The notes under the pieces were generated by a model. That model worked only from the letters and a program-made list of their open reading frames with translations. It was not told where the DNA came from and did no database searches. A stretch of 64,000 bases of DNA, from positions 124,001 through 188,000 of the forward strand of contig NZ_JACBGE010000006.1 in NCBI RefSeq assembly GCF_021401345.1. Reading direction: 5' to 3'. Positions 47,581-55,604 of the stretch are shown piece after piece (position 1 is the stretch's first letter; every line of letters begins with the position of its first letter). The position numbers were made by a program, and so were the translations under genes. The DNA is from Hydrogenophaga sp. NFH-34 (GTDB lineage: Bacteria; Pseudomonadota; Gammaproteobacteria; Burkholderiales; Burkholderiaceae_C).

Positions 47581-48567
47581 TCAGAACCGGCCGCGCGCCA
47601 GCTTGGGGGCCAGACCAAAACGCTTGCGGAAAGCAGTCGCAAAATTGGCGGCGCTGCTGTAGCCGGCCAGCAGCGCCGCCTGCGACACGCTCAGCCCGTC
47701 GCGCTCCAGCGCCTGGCGCGCGCGTTGCAGGCGGCACTCACGCAGGTGATCGAACACGGTGGTGCCATACACCGCGCGGAAGTGCTTCTGCAAGGTGTTG
47801 GCGTTGGTGCCGGCCTGGTGCGCCAGCTCGTCCAGCGACAGATCGAACGCCTGGTCGGTCTGCAAAAACGCGTGCAGCGCCCGGATGCGCCGGTATTCGT
47901 GCGGCAGCAGCCGGGTGCCGGCGGACGCCGGCGCGGGGGCTGGGGCGGACCCCGCTGGCGATCCGAGGCAGGCCAGCGCTTCGCTCACCAGCTCCAGCAC
48001 CCGGCTTTCCATGTACAGGTTCAGGAACGGACCACTGAGCGCCGGCGTGTGCACGAGCTGTTCGGCCATGGCGACCGCGCGCGCGGACGGCTGCCAGGCC
48101 TGCATGGCCAGGTGCGCGTGCACGAAATCGTCCACCGGTGGCAGCGCGGCACCGGCCATGACCTGCGTCAGCCAGGGTTCGCCCATGCCGATGCTCAACC
48201 GGCGCGCCCGGTAGCCCTGCCGCGCACGCCGCTCGAAGCGGTCGCTTTCGGCGATGGAGACCAACAGCCCCCGCGGCACCGGGCCGCACCGGCCCGGCCG
48301 GCTGCGTTCGCCCGCTGCGCTGTTGAGCACCACGCGCCGATGCCCGTAGCTCACGTCCACCGAGCCTTCGAGCAGCATGACGATGCGCAGGCCCTGCTCG
48401 ATCTCGCCCACCGCGGTGAAGTCCTGCGTGTCCACCATGTCGTCGGCGTGCACGTGCAGGCCCGGCCGCAGCACGTGCATGTGCCTGAGGTGGTTCTGCA
48501 ACTGCAGTGCCGGTGGCGCCTGTTCAACGGCAGACATGGACACGTTCAGCGGGGAGGAGACGGACAT
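47581..48567 (-). CDS. AraC-family regulator, PchR-like
   Basis: A 328-aa regulator with an N-terminal ligand domain and C-terminal AraC HTH pair (LSLDELAHQAGTNANTLQKHFRAVYG and LSVSQAALLAGYSSAANFATAFRKRFGLAPK in part). The GTNxxTLQKHFRxVYGTTVFDHLRE sequence is typical of PchR-type siderophore regulators. Start chosen at MSVSSPLNV; MSAVEQAP 10 codons later is also possible. It lies between the TonB receptor (same strand) and the ABC importer (divergent), sharing the gap with a Fur box. Confidence 0.9.
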   Translation of the reverse strand: MSVSSPLNVSMSAVEQAPPALQLQNHLRHMHVLRPGLHVHADDMVDTQDFTAVGEIEQGLRIVMLLEGSVDVSYGHRRVVLNSAAGERSRPGRCGPVPRGLLVSIAESDRFERRARQGYRARRLSIGMGEPWLTQVMAGAALPPVDDFVHAHLAMQAWQPSARAVAMAEQLVHTPALSGPFLNLYMESRVLELVSEALACLGSPAGSAPAPAPASAGTRLLPHEYRRIRALHAFLQTDQAFDLSLDELAHQAGTNANTLQKHFRAVYGTTVFDHLRECRLQRARQALERDGLSVSQAALLAGYSSAANFATAFRKRFGLAPKLARGRF

Positions 48568-48691
48568 GGCGGTGTGATCAACGGGCAGACAGACAGGCTG
48601 CGCCCGGCCGGGCGCATGGCGCGATTTCCAAACATCTTTCTTGCCACAGCAAACACGGCGGCCCGCTTTTTGTGCGATGCTCGGCAATCTC

Positions 48692-48710
48692 GATAATAGG
48701 AAGCATTCTC
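48692..48710 (+). promoter_or_regulatory. Fur box
   Basis: GATAATAGGAAGCATTCTC agrees with the 19-bp consensus at 14 positions and ends 4 bp before the start codon of the iron ABC binding protein. Fur binding here would block both that gene and, probably, the divergent araC promoter. Confidence 0.8.
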
Positions 48711-48714
48711 AATT

Positions 48715-49914
48715 ATGAACGCATTGGGCGCCTCGTCACACTGGCCGGCCGACCGCGTGTCGCCAACACCACAAACACCCGGTCTGGCGCGGGCTACGCG
48801 GCGTCTGGCAGCCTTCGCCCTGGTGCTGCTCAGTGGTTGGGCACAGGCTGCCGACCGGCAGACCGTGGTCGACCTCGCCGGGCGTTCGGTGTCGGTGCCC
48901 ACCCAGGTGGACCGGGTGCTGCTGGGTGAAGGACGGCTGCTGCCGGTGCTGGGCCTGCTGGAAGGCGGTGACCCGTCGCGGCGCCTGGTGGCCATGATGG
49001 GCGACTACGAAACGCTGGACCCGGCCGGCTACGCGCAGTGGCGCCGCCAGTTTCCCCAGCTCGATCGGGTGGCCCGCATCGGCCGCGCAGGCAGCAGCAC
49101 CTTCAGCGACGAGCAGGCCATCGCGCTGCGGCCTCAGGTGGCGATCTTCGGCCTGGCCGGCGGGCACGGCCCGAGCAAGGGCGACCGCGAAATCGTCTCG
49201 CGGCTGGAAGCGGCCGGCACCGCCGTGCTGTTCGTGGACTTCCGCCAGGACCCGCTGAAGAACACGCCCACCAGCATCGCTCTGCTGGGCAAGGTGCTGG
49301 GCAAAAGCGACCGCGCCACCGCCTTCAACACCGAGTGGCGCCAGCAGCTCGCGCGCGTGACGGAACGCCTGGCCGGCCCGGGGGCACCCGCGCGCAAGCC
49401 CAGCGTGTTTCTGGAAAACCGCGTCGGCCTTGCGGACGAGTGCTGCGCCACCATGGTCGGCCTCGTGGGCGTGCTGCTCGACGCGGCCGGCGGCGCCAAC
49501 GTGGCCAAGGGCCTGATCCCTGGCGAGCACGGCACCCTCAACCCCGAGCTGCTGCTGGCGCAGCAGCCGCAGCACTACATCGGCACCGGCATCGGCAGCC
49601 TGGCCACCGCCAGGCAGATGCCGCTGCGCGTGGTGCTCGGCGCCGACGCCACCCCCGCCGAAGCCAAAGCCTCGCTCCAGCGCGCCACGCAGCGCCGCTT
49701 CATCGACCAGTTGCAGGCCACGCGGCCCGGCCGCGCGCACGCGATCTGGCACCACTTCTACAACTCGCCGCTGAACGTGGTGGCGGTGCAGGTGATGGCG
49801 CAGTGGTTCTACCCCGAACGCTTCCAGGACCTGGACCCGCGCGTCACGCTGCAGAACCTGTACCAGCACTTCCTGCCCATTCCGCTGGAGGGCGTGTACT
49901 GGACCAGCCTGTGA
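48715..49914 (+). CDS. Iron-siderophore ABC importer periplasmic binding protein
   Basis: A 399-aa class III (FecB/FhuD-type) binding protein. A long N terminus precedes the hydrophobic signal LAAFALVLLSGWAQAA; the mature part has VDLAGRSVSVPTQVDRVLLGEGRLLPVLGLL and EAAGTAVLFVDFRQDP. An internal ATG cannot be excluded as start, but this one directly follows the Fur box. Its stop overlaps the next start (GTGA). First gene of a five-gene import operon. Confidence 0.9.
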   Translation: MNALGASSHWPADRVSPTPQTPGLARATRRLAAFALVLLSGWAQAADRQTVVDLAGRSVSVPTQVDRVLLGEGRLLPVLGLLEGGDPSRRLVAMMGDYETLDPAGYAQWRRQFPQLDRVARIGRAGSSTFSDEQAIALRPQVAIFGLAGGHGPSKGDREIVSRLEAAGTAVLFVDFRQDPLKNTPTSIALLGKVLGKSDRATAFNTEWRQQLARVTERLAGPGAPARKPSVFLENRVGLADECCATMVGLVGVLLDAAGGANVAKGLIPGEHGTLNPELLLAQQPQHYIGTGIGSLATARQMPLRVVLGADATPAEAKASLQRATQRRFIDQLQATRPGRAHAIWHHFYNSPLNVVAVQVMAQWFYPERFQDLDPRVTLQNLYQHFLPIPLEGVYWTSL

Positions 49915-50879
49915 CCCGGCGCCGCACCTGGATCGCGTCGGCCGCCGCCATGGCCGGCGGGTTCGGCATGGCGGGCTGCGCACCGGCCCGGCCGCTGCGG
50001 GCCCGGACACCGCTGGACAGCCTGGGCGACGGCCCGGCCCAGTTGCCCGGCACCACACAGGCCGACTGGCACGACCCCGACAGCGGCCACACCTGGCGCG
50101 TCTGGGTGCAAGCCCCCGCCGCGCCGGCGCCCGCCGGCGGCCACCCGGTGCTGGTGCTGCCCGACGGCAACGCCACCTTCGCGCTCGCAGCGCAACTGGC
50201 CCGCAACAGCGCATCGCGCCCGGCGGAACTGCGCCCCGACCCGCTGGTGGTGATCGCGATCGGCCACCCGGGCGACGCGCCTTACGACCACCGCCTGCGA
50301 CAGCGCGACTACACCCCGCCCGCCCCGGGCGCCTTGCCCGCCGCCGACCGGGGAGGCGCCGACCGCTGGCTGGATTTCGTGGCGCAGCAGGTGCTGCCGC
50401 GCGTGCGCGCCGCGCTGCCCGTGGACGACCGGCGCCTGAGCTTCTTCGGCCACTCCTACGGCGGTCTGCTGGGCGTGCAGGCGCTGCTGACCCGGCCGGC
50501 CCTGTTCACGCGCTGCGCCACCGCCAGCCCTTCGCTCTGGTGGAACGGCGCCCAGGTGATGCGCGAGGTCGATGCCTTCGTGCAGCGCCATGCCGCCCCC
50601 AGCACACGGCCGTTCCAGGTCCACCTGCAGCTTCGGGTCGGCGGCGACGAGCACGCCGACGCGGCCGCCACGCCCGAGCGCGCCCGGGTACAGCGCGAGC
50701 GCCACATGATCGCGCACGCCCGCACCCTGGCCGAAAGGCTGCAGGCAACGCACTGGCCCGAACTCGATGTGGACTTCGCGGTGTTGCCCGGCCTGGACCA
50801 CGGCGCGGTGATGCTGCCCGCGCTGGTGGACGCCATCGCGCTCGCGCAGCGCCCGGCAGCGCCGCCGCGCCCCACCTGA
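49911..50879 (+). CDS. Lipoprotein alpha/beta-hydrolase, probable siderophore esterase
   Basis: A 322-aa hydrolase of the Fes/IroE-like esterase group. The N terminus TRRRTWIASAAAMAGGFGMAGC looks like a signal with a lipobox Cys (MAGC), so it may be anchored in the periplasm. Nucleophile elbow GHSYGG (Ser182), late LPGLDHGAVML with the catalytic His. It would hydrolyse imported ferric-siderophore esters to release iron. GTG start overlaps the preceding stop by 4 bp. Confidence 0.85.
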   Translation: MTRRRTWIASAAAMAGGFGMAGCAPARPLRARTPLDSLGDGPAQLPGTTQADWHDPDSGHTWRVWVQAPAAPAPAGGHPVLVLPDGNATFALAAQLARNSASRPAELRPDPLVVIAIGHPGDAPYDHRLRQRDYTPPAPGALPAADRGGADRWLDFVAQQVLPRVRAALPVDDRRLSFFGHSYGGLLGVQALLTRPALFTRCATASPSLWWNGAQVMREVDAFVQRHAAPSTRPFQVHLQLRVGGDEHADAAATPERARVQRERHMIAHARTLAERLQATHWPELDVDFAVLPGLDHGAVMLPALVDAIALAQRPAAPPRPT

Positions 50880-50922
50880 GCCAGCGCCCAGCCCTTCAGA
50901 AGCCCCCAAAAAAGAAGCCCCC

Positions 50923-51996
50923 ATGACCGCCCCCTCCTCCCCCGCCGCCGGCCTGTCGGCCCCGCCCGCGCTGGCCGGCCGCTACGCGCAGTTCGCGCGT
51001 CGGCGCTTCCTGGTGCTGGGCGTCATGGCGCTGGCCCTGCTGGCCTGCACCGTGGCCGACATGGCGATCGGCCCTTCCGACCTGAGCTTCGCCGACGTGG
51101 TCCGCGGCCTGCTCTGGCCCGACAGCGTGCCCACCGCGCAGCAGGTCATCATCTGGCAGGTGCGCCTGCCCTACGCGGTGATGGCGCTGCTGGTGGGGGC
51201 CAGCCTGGGCCTGGCCGGCGCCGAAATGCAGACCGCGCTCAACAACCCGCTGGCCAGCCCCTTCACGCTCGGCCTGTCGGCGGCGGCGGCGGTGGGCGCG
51301 TCCGTGGCGGTGGTCAGCGGCGTGACCTGGATCGCCTGGACGGAGAACCTCGCCGTCCCGGTGTTCGCCTTCATCGGCGCCGCCTGCGCCACCGGCCTGA
51401 TCCAGTGGCTGTCGTGGCGCCAGGGTGCCACGGTGGACACGGTGGTGCTGTTCGGCATCGCGCTGCTGTTCACTTTCGAATCCCTGCTGTGGCTGCTGCA
51501 GTACGTGGCCGACAGCAATGCGCTGCAGCAGATCGTGTTCTGGACCATGGGCAGCCTGGGCCGCGCCACCGGCATCAAGATCGCCATCGTCGGCACCGTG
51601 CTCGGCCTCTGCATGCTCTGGTCGGCCACCCAGGTCTGGGCACTCACCGCGCTGCGTGCCGGCGAAGACCAGGCGCGCAGCTTCGGCATCCCTGTCGAAC
51701 GCCTGCGCCTGGTCACGCTGCTGCGTGTGAGCCTGCTGGCCGCCACCGCGCTGTCGTTCGTGGGCACCATCGGCTTCGTCGGCCTGGTCGGGCCGCACAT
51801 GGCGCGCCTGCTGCTGGGCGAAGACCACCGCTACCTGCTGCCCGGCGCGGCGCTGGCCGGCGCGCTCATGCTGTCGGCCGCCTCGATCCTCAGCAAGGCG
51901 GTGATTCCCGGCGTGGTGCTGCCCATCGGCATCGTCACCGCGCTGGTGGGCGTGCCGCTGTTCATGGTGCTGGTGCTGCGCCAGCGGAGACTGTGA
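50923..51996 (+). CDS. FecCD-family iron-siderophore ABC permease
   Basis: A 357-aa inner-membrane permease with about 9-10 TM helices: LVGASLGLAGAEMQTALNNPLASPFTLGLSAAAAVGAS and GTIGFVGLVGPHMARLLLGEDHRYLLPGAAL are BtuC/FecCD signatures. It is the only permease in the operon, so it should work as a homodimer. The TGA overlaps the ATPase start by one base. Confidence 0.95.
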   Translation: MTAPSSPAAGLSAPPALAGRYAQFARRRFLVLGVMALALLACTVADMAIGPSDLSFADVVRGLLWPDSVPTAQQVIIWQVRLPYAVMALLVGASLGLAGAEMQTALNNPLASPFTLGLSAAAAVGASVAVVSGVTWIAWTENLAVPVFAFIGAACATGLIQWLSWRQGATVDTVVLFGIALLFTFESLLWLLQYVADSNALQQIVFWTMGSLGRATGIKIAIVGTVLGLCMLWSATQVWALTALRAGEDQARSFGIPVERLRLVTLLRVSLLAATALSFVGTIGFVGLVGPHMARLLLGEDHRYLLPGAALAGALMLSAASILSKAVIPGVVLPIGIVTALVGVPLFMVLVLRQRRL

Positions 51997-52832
51997 TGGA
52001 CCAGACCCCTGCTTCCTCCGGCCTGCAACTCGACGCACTGGTGGCTGGCTACGGCGGCCAACGGGTGATCGGCGGCATCAGCCTGCCCGCCGTGGCGCCC
52101 GGCAGCCTGGTCGCGCTGGTCGGCCCGAACGCCGCCGGCAAATCGACCTTGCTCAAAGCCATCGCCGGCCTGCTGCCCGCCAGCGGCCGCGTGCTGCTGG
52201 ACGGCGCCGACATGGCCACGCTGCCCACCCGCGAACGCCTGCGGCGCATCGGCTACCTGCCGCAGGCGCTGCCGCAACCGACCTCGCTGCTGGCCTACGA
52301 GATCTGGCAGAGCGCGCTGCGCGCCGGCCGCAGCGAATGGCCGGCCGAGCGGCGTGCGGCGGCGATCGAACAGGTGGTGGCCGAGCTGGATCTGGCCGCA
52401 CTGGGCCTGCGGCGCATGGACGAACTCTCGGGCGGGCAGCGCCAGATGGTCGGCCTGGCCCAGGCCATCGTGCGGGCGCCGCGCCTGCTGCTGCTCGACG
52501 AACCCACCAGCGCACTCGACCTGCGCTGGCAACTGACCGTGCTCGACACCCTGCGGCGCCACGCGCGCGCCACCGGCACGCTGTGCCTGGTGGCGGTGCA
52601 CGACCTGAACCTCGCCGCGCGTTTCTGCGACCAGGTGCTGGTGCTGCACCACGGTGCGCTCGCGGCCGCCGGGGCACCGGCCCAGATCCTGACGCCCGCG
52701 CTGCTGCGGCAGGTCTACGGTGTGCGCGCCCGCGTCGAAACCTGCTCGCAAGGGCACCTCATGGTGCTGGCCGACGCCACCGCCAATGCCGCTTCCGATT
52801 CCGTCCCCAGCCCGCTTGCCGCCACCTCATGA
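51996..52832 (+). CDS. Iron-siderophore ABC importer ATPase
   Basis: A 278-aa FecE/FhuC-like ATPase: Walker A GPNAAGKST, Q-loop LPQALPQPTSLL, signature LSGGQRQM, Walker B LLLLDEPTSALDLR and the H-loop VAVHDLN. Start at MDQTPASSG, overlapping the permease stop; its own stop overlaps the next ATG. Confidence 0.95.
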   Translation: MDQTPASSGLQLDALVAGYGGQRVIGGISLPAVAPGSLVALVGPNAAGKSTLLKAIAGLLPASGRVLLDGADMATLPTRERLRRIGYLPQALPQPTSLLAYEIWQSALRAGRSEWPAERRAAAIEQVVAELDLAALGLRRMDELSGGQRQMVGLAQAIVRAPRLLLLDEPTSALDLRWQLTVLDTLRRHARATGTLCLVAVHDLNLAARFCDQVLVLHHGALAAAGAPAQILTPALLRQVYGVRARVETCSQGHLMVLADATANAASDSVPSPLAATS

Positions 52833-53125
52833 TCCGTCGCCAAGGCCACGTCGCCACGCCCGAAGCCAGCCGCATCCTGCAGCGCCTGTGCTACCACTTC
52901 AGCCGCAAGATCCCCGTGCACCACGACGCGCACCAGGGCGATGCCGCGTTTCCCTGGGGCCGCTGCCTGCTGACTGCGGACGCCGCGCTGCTGCGCTTCG
53001 ATTGCCAGGCCGCCGACGCCGAACAACTGGCCCGGGTGCAGGCCGCCATCGACGCGCACATCGAGCTGTTCTCGCGCAAGGACCCGCTGCGGGTCGACTG
53101 GCAGGCCATCGAACCCCTGGCCTGA
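52829..53125 (+). CDS. DUF2218 protein
   Basis: A 98-aa protein starting MIRRQGHVATPEASRILQRLCYHFSRKIPVHHD, with GRCLLTADAALLRFDCQA and FSRKDPLRVDWQ, which match DUF2218. The family is frequent beside siderophore uptake genes, and its fold and role are unproven. The conserved His and Asp residues suggest binding, but I see no catalytic motif. It is coupled to the ATPase (ATGA overlap) and ends the operon. Confidence 0.88.
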   Translation: MIRRQGHVATPEASRILQRLCYHFSRKIPVHHDAHQGDAAFPWGRCLLTADAALLRFDCQAADAEQLARVQAAIDAHIELFSRKDPLRVDWQAIEPLA

Positions 53126-53141
53126 CCGCCTTCACACGGCG

Positions 53142-53645
53142 TCAGTGCGGGGTGCCAGCCGGCCCACCCCGCACCCGCCAGCCCAGGCAGCCCGCACGCA
53201 CCGCCGCGTCGATGGCAGGGCTCCAGCCGTGCGCCTGCGCCAGCGCCATCAAAGCGCTGTGCGAGGCGTGGCTGTGCCAGAGCGCCGCCTGCCGGCGCTG
53301 TGTGCAAGCATCGGGGCTGCAGACCAGGCGCAGCAGCGTGCGGTGCAGTTCGCCCAGCACCTCGGCCGCCATGTCGGGGCGCCCCTGCGCTTCGTTCAGC
53401 GCCGCCAGCCCGTCGCTGCAAGCCACGAGCCCGTCCATGGCCGCACAGGCCTCGGCCGGCACGGAAGCGTGCAGCGCCCCGAAGGCCTGGGCCAGCCCCT
53501 GGCGGTAGAACGCCATCGCCGTCAGCAGACGGCCTTCCCGCTGCGCCGCCCGCGCCCAGGCCAGCACCCGCGGGCTTGCTGACAGTCCTGCTCCTGATGC
53601 GGGAGCGCGCCGCGCCGCCGCCCCGCTGTCCATCGACATCGCCAT
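53142..53645 (-). CDS. Unknown protein, Fur-regulated
   Basis: A 167-aa Ala-rich helical protein with no signal peptide or TM segment. It contains SPRVLAWARAAQREGRLLTAMAFYRQGLAQAFGAL, TPR-like pairs of helices, and several Cys/His residues (AACAAMDG, SPDACTQRRQAALWHSHASHS). I do not recognise a family. AGGAGG stands 5 bp before the ATG, and a strong Fur box lies just upstream, so it is an iron-starvation gene. Its end is convergent with the DUF2218 gene. Confidence 0.85.
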   Translation of the reverse strand: MAMSMDSGAAARRAPASGAGLSASPRVLAWARAAQREGRLLTAMAFYRQGLAQAFGALHASVPAEACAAMDGLVACSDGLAALNEAQGRPDMAAEVLGELHRTLLRLVCSPDACTQRRQAALWHSHASHSALMALAQAHGWSPAIDAAVRAGCLGWRVRGGPAGTPH

Positions 53646-53665
53646 ACCGACCTCCTTGTGAATTT

Positions 53666-53682
53666 ATGAGAATGATTCTCAT
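53666..53682 (-). promoter_or_regulatory. Fur box (near-perfect dyad)
   Basis: ATGAGAATGATTCTCAT is a perfect palindrome about its central base and fits the GAGAATGATTCTC form of the Fur site. It lies 20 bp upstream of the unknown-protein start on the minus strand. Confidence 0.85.
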
Positions 53683-53867
53683 ATGAATTTCAAAGCGGTG
53701 CTGGAAATACCTGTTGATCAAGCGCAAAAGCCTGTCCGTTTTTCCCGTTACCCCACCCCGATGACGACGTTCTCCTTCTGAAAACAGCGCCCAGGGCTGT
53801 CTGCGGGTGTCCGCCGCCCGCGGCGGACAGGGTGTCGTTTTTTAGATACGCATCTTAAAAATCAAAT

Positions 53868-53886
53868 GAAAATTGTTATCATTTAA
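53868..53886 (+). promoter_or_regulatory. Fur box before the receptor remnant / PepSY operon
   Basis: GAAAATTGTTATCATTTAA matches the consensus at 12 of 19. It probably was the promoter operator of the receptor whose remnant follows, and may now drive the PepSY gene. The rest of 53683-53867 shows only T-rich and AT-rich DNA. Confidence 0.7.
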
Positions 53887-54052
53887 TAACAGCCAGCCAC
53901 CATCCGGACACCCACGCCCCCGCTGCGGGCGTGCCGCCGTCCGCGCGAGCCAGCAATGTCCCTTCCGCTCCTTCAGGAAGACACCTGGTGTCTCGCGTTC
54001 CATGTTCCTTCGCACCCTTGCTGCTCCGGGCGTTCACCGCCCGCCTCGCGCG

Positions 54053-54211
54053 GCCCGCGGCTTCGACATCACCAACTTCCAGGAAGACGGCATCGGCATG
54101 CCCGTTGCCACGGGACTGCTGCATGGCGACATGGACACCGCGGTGTGCGCCGGGTCGAGGTGCTGCGCGGCGCCACGCAGCCTGTCCATCACCCTCAACT
54201 GGAAACACTGA
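54053..54211 (+). pseudogene. Remnant of a TonB-dependent siderophore receptor
   Basis: About 50 codons: ARGFDITNFQEDGIGMP...LLHGDMDTAV is the plug region of a FhuE/FpvA-like receptor. RVEVLRGAT continues in another frame after an indel. It then jumps straight to a barrel C terminus, LSITLNWKH followed by a stop. Some 500 residues of barrel are deleted. The PepSY gene follows by 7 bp, the order seen for intact receptor/PepSY pairs. Confidence 0.85.
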
Positions 54212-54218
54212 ACCCATC

Positions 54219-55379
54219 ATGAGCCCCCGCAGCCTGCGCACCTGGAGCTGGGTGCACACCTGGAGCAGCCTGATCAGCACGGTCTTCCTGCTGCTGCTGT
54301 GCATCACCGGCCTGCCCCTGATCTTCCACCACGAAATCGGCCACCTGCTGGGCACCGAGGTCGAGGCCCCGGCCATGGCCGCCGACACGCCCAAGGTCCC
54401 GCTGGACCGGCTGCTCACCACCGCCCAGGCGCAGCACCCGGACCGGGTGGTGCAGTTCGCCTCGCCCGACGAGGACGACGACAACCTCTGGTTCTTCACG
54501 CTGACACCGACGCCCGCTCCGACCGACGACTTCCGCTCGGTGGTGCTGGACGCGCGCACCGGCGAGGTGCTGGCCCAGCCGCGTTTCGACCAGGGCTTCA
54601 TGTGGGTCATGTTCAAGCTGCACGTCGACCTGTTCGCCGGCCTGCCGGGCAAGCTTTTCCTGGGGCTCATGGGCCTGCTCATGCTGGCCGCCATCGTCAG
54701 CGGCACCGTGCTCTACGCGCCCTTCATGCGCAAGCTGCGCTTCGGCGAGGTGCGGCGCGACCGCTCGCCGCGCGTGAAGTGGCTGGACCTGCACAACCTG
54801 CTGGGCGTGGTGACCCTGGTGTGGGCCTTCGTGGTCGGCGGTACCGGCATGATCAACACGTGGGCCGACCTGCTCATCAAGTACTGGCAGTACACCGAGC
54901 TGAGCAGCCTGCTCGCGCCCTACCAGGGCCAGCCCGTCACCCCGGTGGCCGAACGGGCTCCGCTGCAACGCGCCCACGACGCGGCGCTGGCCGAGGCGCC
55001 CGGCATGAAGCTGTCGTTCGTGGCCTTCCCGGGCACCGCCTATTCCAGCCCGCACCACACCACCTTCTTCCTGCGCGGCAACGAGCCGTTAACCGCCCGC
55101 CTGCTGCTGCCGGTGCTGGTGGACGCCAAGACCGCGGAAGTCAGCGCCGCGGCCCCGCTGCCCTGGTACCTGACCGCGCTGCTGGTGTCGCAGCCCCTGC
55201 ATTTCGGCGACTACGGCGGCCGGCCCATGCAGATCCTCTGGGCGGTGCTCGACGTCATCACCATCATCGTGCTGGGCAGCGGCCTGTACCTCTGGATCGC
55301 GCGGCGGCGCCAGGCCCGCGCACAGCGCCAGGCGCCCGCCGCCGGCGGCGCCTTGAGTCCGGCAGGAGAAGCCCCATGA
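54219..55379 (+). CDS. PepSY-associated TM protein (ferric-siderophore reductase-like)
   Basis: A 386-aa inner-membrane protein with four or more TM helices: WSSLISTVFLLLLCITGLPLIF near the N terminus, then LFLGLMGLLMLAAIVSGTVLYA, DLHNLLGVVTLVWAFVVGGTG and a C-terminal ILWAVLDVITIIVLGSGLYLW. It has PepSY-type extracytoplasmic loops and His residues within TM helices (HHEIGH, HNLLG) able to bind haem. Such proteins reduce or process ferric siderophores. It is coupled to the next gene by ATGA. Confidence 0.9.
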   Translation: MSPRSLRTWSWVHTWSSLISTVFLLLLCITGLPLIFHHEIGHLLGTEVEAPAMAADTPKVPLDRLLTTAQAQHPDRVVQFASPDEDDDNLWFFTLTPTPAPTDDFRSVVLDARTGEVLAQPRFDQGFMWVMFKLHVDLFAGLPGKLFLGLMGLLMLAAIVSGTVLYAPFMRKLRFGEVRRDRSPRVKWLDLHNLLGVVTLVWAFVVGGTGMINTWADLLIKYWQYTELSSLLAPYQGQPVTPVAERAPLQRAHDAALAEAPGMKLSFVAFPGTAYSSPHHTTFFLRGNEPLTARLLLPVLVDAKTAEVSAAAPLPWYLTALLVSQPLHFGDYGGRPMQILWAVLDVITIIVLGSGLYLWIARRRQARAQRQAPAAGGALSPAGEAP

Positions 55380-55546
55380 GCCTGTGGCAGATCTTTCGCT
55401 GGCCGCTGGTCGTGGGCCTGCTGTGCCTGATCGGCCTGATCTCCGGCCTGGTCTCCGACGACTGGGGCGACCACCTCGCGGCCATCGGCCTCGGCCTGCC
55501 GGTGCTGCTGAGCGCCTGGTTCGGCTGGCGGCGGCCCCGCGCCTGA
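55376..55546 (+). CDS. Small two-TM membrane protein
   Basis: A 56-aa protein: MSLWQIFRWPLVVGLLCLIGLISGLVSDDWGDHLAAIGLGLPVLLSAWFG in part, two hydrophobic helices separated by a short acidic loop, ending in basic RRPRA. Its ATG overlaps the PepSY stop, and it is too regular to be a chance frame. It may be an accessory subunit of the PepSY protein. Function unknown. Confidence 0.82.
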   Translation: MSLWQIFRWPLVVGLLCLIGLISGLVSDDWGDHLAAIGLGLPVLLSAWFGWRRPRA

Positions 55547-55604
55547 CGCTGGCCGCCGCGACGGCCGCCCGACCCCTTCTTTTCCTCACTTGCGCTTGAC
55601 CACC

